DNA of 64,000 nucleotides from Streptomyces abyssomicinicus (GCF_008974245.1 NZ_BBZI01000014.1:62001-126000); one strand, 5' to 3'; shown: positions 1 through 8,915, counted from the stretch's first letter. Numbers and translations are program-made. Notes: generated from the sequence alone by a model not told the origin.

Positions 1-626
1 TCGCCAAGCACCTCGCCCGGCCGGCCCGGGACGGGGACCGGGCGGACATGCTGGACGAGCTCACCGAGCTGATCCAGGCCGCCGGCGGGCGCACGCTCGG
101 ACTCTTCTCCTCGATGCGGGCCGCCCAGCTCGCCGCGGAGGAGCTGCGGGAACGGATCCCCGAGTTCCCCGTGCTGCTGCAGGGCGAGGAGACGCTCGGC
201 GAACTGATCAAGAACTTCGCCGCCGACCCGAAGACCTGCCTGTTCGGCACGCTCTCGCTCTGGCAGGGCGTGGACGTGCCGGGTCCCAGCTGCCAGCTGG
301 TCGTGATGGACAAGATCCCCTTCCCGCGGCCCGACGACCCGCTGATGAGCGCGCGGCAGAAGGCCGTGGAGGAAGGCGGCGGCAACGGCTTCATGGCGGT
401 CGCCGCGACCCACGCGGCGCTGCTGATGGCCCAGGGAGCCGGACGGCTGGTCCGGGCCACGGGAGACCGCGGCGTGGTCGCGGTGCTCGACCAGCGCCTG
501 GCCACGGCCCGCTACGGCAGCTTCCTCAAAGCCTCACTGCCCGACTTCTGGTACACGACCGACCGGAACCAGGTCCGCCGCTCGCTCGCCGCCATCGACG
601 CAACCGCCCAGGCGGAGGGGAGCTGA
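1..626 (+). CDS. dinG: DinG-family ATP-dependent DNA helicase, C-terminal part
   Basis: The reading frame is open from the first bases of the window and stops at TGA 624-626, so only about the last 208 residues are present. They match the second helicase domain of DinG/XPD-like superfamily 2 helicases: the stretch GTLSLWQGVDVPG, followed by the motif VI-like AQGAGRLVR near the end. DinG enzymes unwind damaged or R-loop-containing DNA. The gene converges on lexA, which is a sensible neighbour because DinG is an SOS gene in many bacteria, although its promoter lies outside the window. The N-terminal Walker motifs and any iron-sulfur cysteines cannot be seen. Confidence 0.85.
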   Translation, partial: AKHLARPARDGDRADMLDELTELIQAAGGRTLGLFSSMRAAQLAAEELRERIPEFPVLLQGEETLGELIKNFAADPKTCLFGTLSLWQGVDVPGPSCQLVVMDKIPFPRPDDPLMSARQKAVEEGGGNGFMAVAATHAALLMAQGAGRLVRATGDRGVVAVLDQRLATARYGSFLKASLPDFWYTTDRNQVRRSLAAIDATAQAEGS

Positions 627-777
627 CCGCCGGGTGACCTGACCGGTCGCCGTCCGAGCGCCCGTCGGGAAGCGGCACGGCGATGCCCGATAGGGGCGGC
701 GGCAGTGCGTCGCGATCGGTGGCTGAGGGATCGCACGCGGGCGAAAGCCTCGGTCGCCGCGTAGGAAGGCCCCGAGG

Positions 778-875
778 CCAAGGCCACCGGGCCAAGGCCA
801 CCGGGCCAAGGTCACCGGGCCGAGACCTCCAGGCCAAGGTCACCGGGCCGAGACCTCCAGGCCAAGGCCACCGGG
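778..875. repeat. 14-bp tandem repeat array, seven units
   Basis: Seven consecutive 14-base units fill this stretch between dinG and lexA. Units 1-3, 5 and 7 are CCAAGGCCACCGGG with a C/T change at one position; units 4 and 6 are the divergent CCGAGACCTCCAGG. The period is not a multiple of three and no plausible gene covers it, so it is a non-coding minisatellite. Confidence 0.85.
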
Positions 876-924
876 ACGCGGCGGCGGCACGCCGGCACGG
901 CAGGACCCGGCGGCGGACGCAGCA

Positions 925-958
925 GGGCCCCGGAACCGGCGCAGGGGTTCCGGGGCCC
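925..958 (-). terminator. Hairpin terminator after lexA
   Basis: A 13-bp perfect stem (925-937 paired with 946-958) with an 8-base loop lies about 30 bases beyond the lexA stop. It probably ends lexA transcription and may also stop dinG read-through from the other side. As usual in Streptomyces there is no clear U tract. Confidence 0.75.
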
Positions 959-988
959 GATCAAGCGCGGCCGGGAGGGCCGCTGGTC

Positions 989-1792
989 TCAGACGCGGCG
1001 CAGCACCGCCACCACCTTGCCCAGGATGGTGGCGTCGTCGCCCGGGATGGGCTCGTAGGCAGCGTTGTGCGGGAGCAGCCAGACGTGTCCGTCCTCGCGC
1101 TTGAAACGCTTCACGGTGGCCTCGCCGTCCAGCATGGCGGCGACGATGTCGCCGTTCTCCGCCACCGGCTGGCGGCGGACCGTGACCCAGTCGCCGTCAC
1201 AGATCGCGGCCTCGATCATCGAATCGCCGACGACCTTGAGGACGAAGAGCTCGCCGTCACCGACCAGCTGCCGGGGGAGCGGGAAGACGTCCTCGACCGA
1301 CTCCTCGGCGAGGATCGGCCCACCGGCGGCGATGCGGCCCACCAGCGGCACGTACGACGCGGCCGGCTTGCCCGCGGTGTCCGTGGGCTGCACAGGGGCG
1401 GCCTGGTCGGAGGCGCGGACCTCGTAGGCCCGCGGCCGGTGCGGGTCGCGGCGCAGGAAGCCCTTGCGCTCCAGCGCCATGAGCTGGTGCGCCACCGAGG
1501 AGGTGCTGGAGAGGCCCACGGCCTGCCCGATCTCCCGCATGGACGGCGGGTAGCCCCGGCGCTGCACCGAGTCGCGGATCACCTCGATGACCCGCCGCTG
1601 GCGGTCGGTGAGGCCCGAGCTGTCCGCCCGGATGCCGGGAGGTCGCCCAGGGAGGGAGCGCTTTGGCCCCTCTGGGTGCGTGGCTTCGTTCATCGCGGTG
1701 TTGATCCCGGCGTTCATCGCGTGTGGCGGCTCGAGACGCCCCTGGGAGCGGTCCTGGGCGGTGATGGTGGCGCTGTCTGCGGTGGTGGTCAC
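989..1792 (-). CDS. lexA: LexA repressor (SOS regulator, self-cleaving)
   Basis: A 267-residue protein. The N-terminal winged helix reads LTDRQRRVIEVIRDSVQRRG and continues through GYPPSMREIGQAVGLSSTS. The self-cleavage site lies in the AAGGP segment. The catalytic Ser is in GDSMIEAAICDGDW and the Lys in ATVKRFKRED. It represses DNA-damage genes until RecA filaments trigger its cleavage. The GTG at 1790-1792 is chosen because GAGGGG sits six bases upstream and because Streptomyces LexA begins TTTADSATITAQDRSQGRL. A candidate SOS operator lies about 60 bases upstream, so the gene is probably autoregulated. It is divergent from nrdR. Confidence 0.95.
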   Translation of the reverse strand: MTTTADSATITAQDRSQGRLEPPHAMNAGINTAMNEATHPEGPKRSLPGRPPGIRADSSGLTDRQRRVIEVIRDSVQRRGYPPSMREIGQAVGLSSTSSVAHQLMALERKGFLRRDPHRPRAYEVRASDQAAPVQPTDTAGKPAASYVPLVGRIAAGGPILAEESVEDVFPLPRQLVGDGELFVLKVVGDSMIEAAICDGDWVTVRRQPVAENGDIVAAMLDGEATVKRFKREDGHVWLLPHNAAYEPIPGDDATILGKVVAVLRRV

Positions 1793-1851
1793 GTCGGCCC
1801 CTCTCGATGGTCTCCCTGCTGCACAACGGTAGAGGCTTTCGAAAGGTTGCG

Positions 1852-1867
1852 CCAAACACACGTTCGA
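1852..1867. promoter_or_regulatory. Candidate LexA (SOS) box upstream of lexA
   Basis: The sequence CCAAAC-ACAC-GTTCGA matches the Gram-positive SOS consensus TCGAAC-N4-GTTCGA perfectly in the right half and at four of six positions in the left half. It lies 60-75 bases upstream of the lexA start, where an autoregulatory operator is expected. Confidence 0.7.
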
Positions 1868-2242
1868 GTGAAAAATGCCGATCCACCTGGCACCTGCCTT
1901 GGTCCGGGTGTAAGGCCCCACACCACCCCGTCCCGGGACGAATGAGGGCATGGGGGTACGCTTCACCGGTCCGCGCGCGCCCGGGCCGTGCCCCAGTCTG
2001 CCATCCGGTGCCCCGTCGGACCGACCCCATGGCCCGCTTCGGCCCCGCATCCGCGCAGGAGGCCCGCGCCGCGTCCGCGCGGCGGTCACGGTACCTCCTC
2101 AACCGGGCGCCCGGCCGGGCGCCGCCGCGCCCGCGGGCGCGTGCGCGAGGCCGGCCCGTACGGCCCGGCCGCCGGGCGCCCGGGCCGGTTTCCGGCGACA
2201 TGCGCGTCCGAAGTGCTGGTGCCGCCATTTCCCGCCCTGGCC

Positions 2243-2286
2243 CCACATCTAGTGGTTGGATGTGCGGCGTGACCCAGAAGTTGTGG
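2243..2286 (+). promoter_or_regulatory. Candidate pair of NrdR boxes before nrdR-nrdJ
   Basis: Two 13-base near-palindromes, CCACATCTAGTGG (2243-2255) and CCAGAAGTTGTGG (2274-2286), have centres 31 bases apart, three helical turns. Known NrdR sites are paired imperfect palindromes at this spacing upstream of ribonucleotide reductase genes. The first resembles the core of the consensus; the second is more degenerate. They lie about 110-150 bases before the nrdR start. Confidence 0.6.
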
Positions 2287-2395
2287 TGGGTGTGGTCTTC
2301 GGGGCTCACGGCATCGCCTATGCTGGTGCTCGCTTCGAGGGGCCCACGGGGTCTGCGAGGCTGTTGAGTCTGCTTGTGAGGAGGGTTGGAACGCC

Positions 2396-2962
2396 ATGCA
2401 CTGCCCCTTCTGCAGGCACCCCGACAGCCGTGTCGTCGACAGCCGTACGACCGACGACGGCACGTCGATCCGCAGGCGGCGCCAGTGCCCGGAATGCACC
2501 CGGCGGTTCACGACCGTCGAGACGTGCTCACTGATGGTGATCAAGCGTTCCGGGGTCACGGAGCCGTTCAGCCGGACCAAGGTCATCAACGGCGTCCGCA
2601 AGGCCTGCCAGGGCCGGCCGGTGACCGAGGACGCGCTGGCGAAGCTGGGGCAGCGGGTCGAGGAGGCGCTGCGCGCCACCGGCAGCGCCGAGCTCACGAC
2701 GCACGATGTGGGGCTGGCCATACTCGGCCCGCTCCAGGAGCTCGATCTGGTGGCCTATCTGCGCTTCGCGTCCGTCTACCGGGCGTTCGAGTCCCTGGAG
2801 GACTTCGAGGGCGCGATCGCGGAACTCAGGGAAGCGAGGCCGCGTCCCGCCCCCGACGAGGACGCGTCGGGCGAGGACGCTTCGGGCGAGCGCGCCCGGG
2901 AAGACGACCGCGGGCAGGTGGAGCAGGAGAAGGCTCCCGTGCCCGTGAGCACCGCCGACTGA
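2396..2962 (+). CDS. nrdR: Transcriptional repressor NrdR
   Basis: A 188-residue protein with the NrdR layout. The N-terminal zinc ribbon has Cys3, Cys6, Cys31 and Cys34; an ATP-cone follows at about residues 46-136, beginning VIKRSGVTEPFSRTKV; the C-terminal tail is acidic and of low complexity. NrdR senses ATP/dATP through the cone and represses ribonucleotide reductase genes by binding paired NrdR boxes. The ATG at 2396 is preceded by GAGGAGG. nrdJ begins 169 bases downstream on the same strand, and the two are normally cotranscribed in Streptomyces. Confidence 0.95.
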   Translation: MHCPFCRHPDSRVVDSRTTDDGTSIRRRRQCPECTRRFTTVETCSLMVIKRSGVTEPFSRTKVINGVRKACQGRPVTEDALAKLGQRVEEALRATGSAELTTHDVGLAILGPLQELDLVAYLRFASVYRAFESLEDFEGAIAELREARPRPAPDEDASGEDASGERAREDDRGQVEQEKAPVPVSTAD

Positions 2963-3131
2963 ACGGCGGACCGGCACCGGAGGCAGCGGCTCCGGAGGCC
3001 GGCCGGGCGGCGGTGGAGGAAAGACAGGTCGCGGAGGACGCAGCGAGGGCGTTCCGCGGCGAACAGGACAGATCCGTGCCACGGGAAGAACGCGGCACTT
3101 CAGGGCGTTTTGCCCGATACAGGGAGGCGGC

Positions 3132-6008
3132 ATGACAGAGACGGCGAGCGGTCCGGCACGAGGTTCCCGAGCCAAGGGATCCAAGGCTGCTGCGGCCCGG
3201 CAGGGACTGCGCATCGAGCGCATCCACACCACCCCCGGCGTGCACCCGTACGACGAGGTGGCCTGGGAGCGCCGTGACGTCGTCATGACCAACTGGCGCG
3301 ACGGCTCGATCAACTTCGAGCAGCGTGGCGTCGAGTTCCCCGACTTCTGGTCGGTGAACGCGGTCAACATCGTCACCAGCAAGTACTTCCGCGGCGCGGT
3401 CGGCACGCCGCAGCGGGAGACCGGCCTCCGGCAGCTGATCGACCGGATCGTGAAGACGTACCGCAAGGCCGGCGAGGACAACCAGTACTTCGCCTCGCCC
3501 GCGGACGCCGAGATCTTCGAGCACGAGCTGGCCTACGCGCTGCTGCACCAGATCTTCAGCTTCAACAGCCCCGTCTGGTTCAACGTCGGCACGCCGCAGC
3601 CGCAGCAGGTCTCCGCCTGCTTCATCCTCTCCGTCGACGACTCCATGGAGTCGATCCTGGAGTGGTACAAGGAAGAGGGCATGATCTTCAAGGGCGGTTC
3701 CGGCGCAGGCCTGAACCTGTCCCGCATCCGCTCCTCCAAGGAGCTCCTCTCCTCCGGCGGCAACGCCTCCGGCCCGGTCTCCTTCATGCGCGGCGCCGAC
3801 GCCTCCGCGGGAACCATCAAGTCGGGCGGCGCCACCCGCCGCGCGGCCAAGATGGTCATCCTCGACGTCGACCACCCCGACGTGGAGAACTTCATCGAGA
3901 CCAAGGTGAAGGAGGAGGAGAAGATCCGCGCCCTGCGCGACGCGGGCTTCGACATGGACCTGGGCGGCGACGACATCACGTCCGTCCAGTACCAGAACGC
4001 CAACAACTCGGTCCGTGTGAACGACGAGTTCATGAAGGCCGTGGAGTCCGGCGGCCAGTTCGGGCTGCGCGCCCGGATGACCGGCGAGGTCATCGAGGAG
4101 ATCGACGCCAAGAGCCTCTTCCGCAAGATGGCGGAGGCCGCCTGGGCGTGCGCCGACCCGGGCATCCAGTACGACGACGTCATCAACCACTGGCACACGT
4201 GCCCGGAGTCCGGCCGGATCAACGGCTCGAACCCGTGCAGCGAGTACATGCACCTGGACAACACGTCCTGCAACCTCGCGTCGCTGAACCTGATGAAGTT
4301 CCTGAAGGACGACGGCAAGGGCAACCAGTCCTTCGACGTCGAGCGCTTCCAGAAGGTCGTCGAGCTGGTCATCACCGCGATGGACATCTCGATCTGCTTC
4401 GCGGACTTCCCCACCGAGAAGATCGGTGAGAACACCCGCGCCTTCCGTGAGCTGGGCATCGGCTACGCCAACCTCGGCGCCCTGCTGATGGCCACCGGTC
4501 ACGCCTACGACTCGGACGGCGGCCGCGCCCTCGCCGGCTCCATCACCTCCCTGATGACCGGCACCGCCTACCGCCGCTCCGCCGAGCTGGCCGCCGTCGT
4601 CGGCCCGTACGACGGCTACGCCCGCAACGCCGAGCCGCACCAGCGCGTGATGAAGCAGCACTCCGACGCCAACGCCGTGGCCGTACGCATGGACGACCTG
4701 GACTCCCCGGTGTGGGCCGCCGCCACCGAGGCCTGGCAGGACGTCCTGCGCCTCGGCGCGCAGAACGGCTTCCGCAACTCCCAGGCGTCCGTCCTGGCCC
4801 CGACCGGCACCATCGGTCTGGCCATGAGCTGCGACACCACGGGCGTCGAGCCGGACCTGGCCCTGGTCAAGTTCAAGAAGCTCGTCGGCGGCGGTTCGAT
4901 GCAGATCGTCAACGGCACCGTGCCGCAGGCCCTGCGCCGCCTGGGCTACCAGGAGGAGCAGATCGAGGCGGTCGTCGCCCACATCGCCGAGCACGGCAAT
5001 GTGATCGACGCCCCGAGCCTCAAGCCGGAGCACTACGAGGTCTTCGACTGCGCCATGGGCGAGCGCGCCATCTCCCCGATGGGCCACGTCCGCATGATGG
5101 CCGCGATCCAGCCGTGGATCTCGGGCGCCATCTCCAAGACGGTCAACATGCCGGAGACGGCGACCGTCGAGGAGGTCGAGGAGATCTACTTCGAGGCGTG
5201 GAAGCTGGGCGTCAAGGCGCTCGCCATCTACCGCGACAACTGCAAGGTCGGCCAGCCCCTCTCCGCCAAGAAGAAGGAGGAGAAGAAGGCCGAGCCCGTC
5301 GCCGAGGCCCCGGCGAAGGTCGAGAAGGTCGTCGAGTACCGCCCGGTGCGCAAGCGCCTGCCGAAGGGACGGCCCGGGATCACCACCTCCTTCACCGTCG
5401 GCGGCGCCGAGGGCTACATGACCGCCAACTCCTACCCGGACGACGGTCTCGGTGAGGTCTTCCTGAAGATGTCGAAGCAGGGCTCGACCCTCGCCGGCAT
5501 GATGGACGCTTTCTCGATCGCCGTCTCGGTGGGCCTGCAGTACGGCGTGCCGCTGGAGACCTACGTCTCGAAGTTCACCAACATGCGCTTCGAGCCGGCC
5601 GGCATGACGGACGACCCGGACGTGCGGATGGCGCAGTCGATCGTCGACTACATCTTCCGCCGCCTGGCGCTGGACTTCCTGCCCTTCGAGACGCGGTCCG
5701 CGCTCGGCATCCACACCGCCGAGGAGCGCCAGCGCCACCTGGAGACCGGTTCCTACGAGCCGATCTTCGAGGAGGACGACCTGGACACCGAGACCCTCGC
5801 CCAGTCGGCGCCCGTGGTGACGCCGAAGGCCGAGGCCCCGGCCGCCAAGCCGGCGCCGCGTGAGTCGCACACCAACGCGGAGCTGGTCGAGATGCAGCTG
5901 GGCATCCAGGCCGACGCCCCGCTGTGCTTCTCCTGCGGCACCAAGATGCAGCGCGCCGGTTCCTGCTACGTCTGCGAGGGCTGCGGCTCCACCAGCGGCT
6001 GCAGCTGA
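3132..6008 (+). CDS. nrdJ: Vitamin B12-dependent class II ribonucleotide reductase
   Basis: A 958-residue adenosylcobalamin-dependent enzyme that reduces ribonucleotides to deoxyribonucleotides without oxygen dependence. Visible landmarks are NSPVWFNVG near residue 145, the GGSGAGLNLS loop, NGSNPCSEYM with the finger-loop cysteine, and TSCNLASLN. A Lys/Glu-rich linker near residue 715 is followed by the conserved C-terminal domain, which ends in CFSCGTKMQRAGSCYVCEGCG. This Cys-rich tail is thought to shuttle reducing equivalents. The start has GGGAGGC just before the ATG. It is paired with nrdR and followed by a strong terminator. Confidence 0.96.
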   Translation: MTETASGPARGSRAKGSKAAAARQGLRIERIHTTPGVHPYDEVAWERRDVVMTNWRDGSINFEQRGVEFPDFWSVNAVNIVTSKYFRGAVGTPQRETGLRQLIDRIVKTYRKAGEDNQYFASPADAEIFEHELAYALLHQIFSFNSPVWFNVGTPQPQQVSACFILSVDDSMESILEWYKEEGMIFKGGSGAGLNLSRIRSSKELLSSGGNASGPVSFMRGADASAGTIKSGGATRRAAKMVILDVDHPDVENFIETKVKEEEKIRALRDAGFDMDLGGDDITSVQYQNANNSVRVNDEFMKAVESGGQFGLRARMTGEVIEEIDAKSLFRKMAEAAWACADPGIQYDDVINHWHTCPESGRINGSNPCSEYMHLDNTSCNLASLNLMKFLKDDGKGNQSFDVERFQKVVELVITAMDISICFADFPTEKIGENTRAFRELGIGYANLGALLMATGHAYDSDGGRALAGSITSLMTGTAYRRSAELAAVVGPYDGYARNAEPHQRVMKQHSDANAVAVRMDDLDSPVWAAATEAWQDVLRLGAQNGFRNSQASVLAPTGTIGLAMSCDTTGVEPDLALVKFKKLVGGGSMQIVNGTVPQALRRLGYQEEQIEAVVAHIAEHGNVIDAPSLKPEHYEVFDCAMGERAISPMGHVRMMAAIQPWISGAISKTVNMPETATVEEVEEIYFEAWKLGVKALAIYRDNCKVGQPLSAKKKEEKKAEPVAEAPAKVEKVVEYRPVRKRLPKGRPGITTSFTVGGAEGYMTANSYPDDGLGEVFLKMSKQGSTLAGMMDAFSIAVSVGLQYGVPLETYVSKFTNMRFEPAGMTDDPDVRMAQSIVDYIFRRLALDFLPFETRSALGIHTAEERQRHLETGSYEPIFEEDDLDTETLAQSAPVVTPKAEAPAAKPAPRESHTNAELVEMQLGIQADAPLCFSCGTKMQRAGSCYVCEGCGSTSGCS

Positions 6009-6060
6009 CGGCGGGCGAGGTCGCGTGACCGCGACGGGTGACGCGATCCGCTGAGCACAC

Positions 6061-6096
6061 CGACGGCGGGAGGAGCGAAAGCTCCTCCCGCCGTCG
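6061..6096 (+). terminator. Perfect 16-bp hairpin terminator after nrdJ
   Basis: A 16-base arm (6061-6076) pairs perfectly with 6081-6096 across a GAAA tetraloop, about 50 bases beyond the nrdJ stop. The tetraloop and GC-rich stem make a very stable terminator for the nrdRJ transcript. Confidence 0.9.
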
Positions 6097-6148
6097 CGTG
6101 TGTCACCCAGGCTTGCCACCGGGGTGAGGCGCTGGCAGGCTCATCGAC

Positions 6149-6184
6149 ATGATCGAGAGAATCGAGTCCTCCCTCCGCCGGTGA
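6149..6184 (+). CDS. Possible 11-codon leader ORF (MIERIESSLRR)
   Basis: An ATG at 6149 opens an 11-codon frame whose TGA stop (6182-6184) overlaps the GTG of the next gene as GTGA. This geometry suggests translational coupling. It could equally be a relic of an earlier start separated from the gene by a frameshift. No strong ribosome binding site precedes it. Confidence 0.35.
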   Translation: MIERIESSLRR

Positions 6185-7344
6185 GCGAGGCGACCGGGAC
6201 TGAGCTTCCCGGATCCAGGACCCCGCTGTTCGACCACGCCCTCCGGCTGCACCGGCTGACCCCCGACGCCCCGCTGTCGCGTGCCGGCGAGCCCTTCCCG
6301 GACGACGAGGACCGTCGCCGACGGCCACGGCCGGAGCACCCGCCCAGGCGTGAGCTGATCGGCGTCGGTGTCGCTGCCGTCCTCGACGAGCACTTCACCC
6401 GCCCTCAGGCGCCGCCCGAGCGTCTGGCGGGCCGCTTCCGTGACGTGCACGTGCCCATCCATCCCGTCCCGTGCGTCGGTGAGGCCGCGCTGCGCGCACC
6501 GGCGCGGGCACGGGAGGCCGGGCGCCGGCTCGTCAGGCGCGGCACCGACATGGACGACGTGATCGTCGGCACCGCGCTGCTCGCCGCGGTGGGCACCGCC
6601 GACGACATCCCGTACCTCCAGACCGTCGGCCTGCTCTCCGACACGTTCGCCCCGCTCACCGCGCACGCCCTGGAGCGGCTGCCGGGCGGCGCCGAGGCGC
6701 TGCTCTGGCTGGCCGACCGCGTGGCGGGCTGGGGGCGGGTGTACGTGGTCGAGGCGCTCTGCCGGCTGGTCGACGGCCGCCCGGACGTCCGGCGGTGGCT
6801 GCTGCGGGCAGCGGTCGACGGCGACTTCCTCAACGGGTACTTCGCCGGGAAGGTCGCCCGGGCCGCCGGTCTGCGGGAAGCTCTCGCCGGAGCGGACGTG
6901 GACCCCGAGATCGTGGAGCATGCCGGCAGGCTCCTGCACGTGCTCATGTGGAGCCAAGGCATGGGCATGACCCTCAGCACCTGTCCGGACGCCGAGGCGC
7001 TGCTCGCGGCACATCTGCGTCACCTCGACCGGCTCGGGCCCTCTCCCGACCGCTACCACCTCGCCGCCGTCCTCGTGAGAGACCTCGGCGAGGGCGGGGA
7101 CCTGGGCTCGATCGCCCCGGTCCGCCGGTGGCAGGTCCACCGGGACGGCTACCTGGCGCTTCTAGACCGGGAGGATTGGTGCGGGACGGCGCGGAACGCC
7201 CTGGCGGCGGGTGACGCTTCGATGATCCGGCTCGCCGGGACGATGGTCGGACCGGCGTCCGGAACGATGTCCGGTACGGGACTGCGGGCGTTCGACGACG
7301 GGCCGGCCCCGTCCGGCGAGGCCCAGGCGCCGTGCGGCTCGTAG
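6181..7344 (+). CDS. Conserved hypothetical protein, possible repeat/scaffold protein
   Basis: A 387-residue protein that I do not assign to a named family. It begins VSEATGTELPGSRTPLF. The body is rich in short helices with Leu/Ala pairs, such as DIPYLQTVGLLSDTFAPL and ALLWLADRVAGWGRVYVVEAL, and looks like an alpha-helical repeat fold. No catalytic motif, signal peptide or membrane span is visible. The GTG at 6181 is chosen over in-frame upstream codons because upstream sequence overlaps the nrdJ terminator and because of the GTGA overlap with a mini-ORF. It is convergent with the TerD-like gene. Confidence 0.75.
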   Translation: MSEATGTELPGSRTPLFDHALRLHRLTPDAPLSRAGEPFPDDEDRRRRPRPEHPPRRELIGVGVAAVLDEHFTRPQAPPERLAGRFRDVHVPIHPVPCVGEAALRAPARAREAGRRLVRRGTDMDDVIVGTALLAAVGTADDIPYLQTVGLLSDTFAPLTAHALERLPGGAEALLWLADRVAGWGRVYVVEALCRLVDGRPDVRRWLLRAAVDGDFLNGYFAGKVARAAGLREALAGADVDPEIVEHAGRLLHVLMWSQGMGMTLSTCPDAEALLAAHLRHLDRLGPSPDRYHLAAVLVRDLGEGGDLGSIAPVRRWQVHRDGYLALLDREDWCGTARNALAAGDASMIRLAGTMVGPASGTMSGTGLRAFDDGPAPSGEAQAPCGS

Positions 7345-7410
7345 GACCCCGTGCCGCCTCCACGCCCCTGGCGGCGCCCGCCAGGGGCGTGGAGGCGTCG
7401 GGGCGGGTCG

Positions 7411-7950
7411 TCAGCCGCCGCTCACGGCGCCCATGGCCTGGGGGAAGCGCTCCGCGTCGTCGAAGCCGCGGACCGCCGGACGGTACTGCCAGCGACCGCC
7501 CTCCCGGACGAACTCGGCCAGCGTGGCGGCCTGCGCGCCGGAGACGGCCGCGAAGTCGTCCTCGGCCAGCGCCAGGTGCCCCTCGGCCACCCGGTACCGG
7601 GCGTGGGGGACCTCGGAGAAGGCGCGCTCCACGGTGCCCTGCTGGATGACCGCACCGACCACGACGCGGCCGAACCGCTCCGCGAGACGGCCGAGTTCCA
7701 GCGTCATCACCTCGTCCCAGCCGAATCCCTTGCCGTCCCGGCTGTCCCGGTGGAGGGTGATCGTGCCGTCCGGCGAGCGGCTGTCGAAGTGCACCACGTA
7801 CACGGGCGCGCCGTGCGGGTCGTCGTGCCGGTAGGCCGCCGCCACCAGGTCGAGGTCGATGGCCGGTTGCCCCATCGGGCTGGGATCCCACTTCAGTGAC
7901 ACCTCGACCTTGGCGATCCCCTTGCCGATGCCGGAAGCGCTGCCGGACAT
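7411..7950 (-). CDS. TerD-family stress protein
   Basis: A 179-residue TerD-domain protein. TerD hallmarks are the opening VEVSLKWDPSP, IDLDLVAAAY with acidic calcium-binding residues, VYVVHFDSRSPDGTITLHRD near residue 50, and the C-terminal GFDDAERFPQAMG. Members bind calcium and occur in tellurite-resistance and general stress clusters, and Streptomyces carries many paralogues. The ATG at 7950 is preceded by GGGGAGAG. The protein stands alone here, without TerB/TerC partners, so a specific resistance role should not be inferred. Confidence 0.88.
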   Translation of the reverse strand: MSGSASGIGKGIAKVEVSLKWDPSPMGQPAIDLDLVAAAYRHDDPHGAPVYVVHFDSRSPDGTITLHRDSRDGKGFGWDEVMTLELGRLAERFGRVVVGAVIQQGTVERAFSEVPHARYRVAEGHLALAEDDFAAVSGAQAATLAEFVREGGRWQYRPAVRGFDDAERFPQAMGAVSGG

Positions 7951-8150
7951 GCTCTCCCCTTCCCTGGGTCTGGGTCCCTGAGGCCTTCCGACGCTCCTGG
8001 CGGAACGGCGAGTTGCCCACTTCCCTGGTCCAACAGGACCGCGCAGAAAGCCGGTTGTCCATCCTGCCACGCGTGTGCGAGTCATCACCGGGAAGTGCGC
8101 CGGTAGTTCGCGCCCTCCAGTGGCGCGTCCCGTGGCCTTACGATGGCGCG

Positions 8151-8774
8151 GTGCTGGTCAAGTGGATTCGCTGCACGGTGACGGACCCCCGAGGGTTCGA
8201 ACAGGGGCAGCGGAAATGGGCGGGTCTGCGCGGCGAGTCCGGCTTCCAGGGGCAGGGTGGAGGCTGGAGCCGCATGCGGCCGGGCGTCGTGCACCTCTTC
8301 TCCTTCTGGGAGAGCCGGGTGCTCTACGACTCGTTCATGGCGCTCTCCCACGACCGGCTGGCCACCGCACAGGCCGGCACCTACCGGGACACCCGGGTCC
8401 GGCTCTTCACCCACCGGTTCGACGTGAAGACCGGCTTCCAGCCGCGGTTCGCCGAGGCGGACCGGGTCCGCGTGGCCCACTGCCGGGTGCGGGAGGAGCG
8501 TGCCGAGCACTTCGCGCTGATGCAGGAGAAGGTGTGGAACCCGGCCATGGCCGGTTCGCCGGGCATGGTGCGGGGGATCTTCGCCGAGGCTCCGGGGCCC
8601 GAGTTCCTGATCCTCTCCATGTGGCAGTCGGCGGCCGAGCGCGCCAAGTACCGCACCGAGCGCATCGAGCGGCTCTCACTGCGAGCCCAGTTGGAGGCGG
8701 ACGTCGCGGATCTCGACGGCGACATAGTCGATCTGGAGCCCGGCTGGACCGTCGTCCCCGCCGCCCGCCCCTGA
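8151..8774 (+). CDS. YdbC-like (DUF4937) dimeric alpha/beta-barrel protein
   Basis: A 207-residue protein resembling the YdbC/DUF4937 family, with two related halves. The first starts VLVKWIRCTVTDPRGFEQGQ and contains HLFSFWESRVLYDSFMA; the second contains VRVAHCRVREERAEHF and FLILSMWQSAAERAKY. These are typical of ABM-like ferredoxin folds that bind small hydrophobic ligands or act as simple oxygenases, but the substrate is unknown. The GTG at 8151 is the first plausible start after the divergent TerD-like gene. Confidence 0.75.
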   Translation: MLVKWIRCTVTDPRGFEQGQRKWAGLRGESGFQGQGGGWSRMRPGVVHLFSFWESRVLYDSFMALSHDRLATAQAGTYRDTRVRLFTHRFDVKTGFQPRFAEADRVRVAHCRVREERAEHFALMQEKVWNPAMAGSPGMVRGIFAEAPGPEFLILSMWQSAAERAKYRTERIERLSLRAQLEADVADLDGDIVDLEPGWTVVPAARP

Positions 8775-8915
8775 CGTGGCCGGGGCGACCGTGGGGCGAC
8801 GCGGCGCGAGCGGGGGGTGACGGTCCGCGACAAGGGACCCGACCCGGGGGGACCCGTGGGCGACATGACCAGCGCACGACAGGAATGTGTCACGTTCCCG
8901 ATCTAGGGTTCCGGT

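Noticed and set aside
683..1945. Long plus-strand frame across the lexA region
   Set aside because: It is antisense to lexA, includes the 14-bp repeats, and its composition is that of a shadow frame.
2826..6119. 1097-codon minus-strand frame opposite nrdJ
   Set aside because: Its Leu/Gly/Arg/Val-rich composition is typical of the antisense frame of a GC-rich gene; nrdJ is certain.
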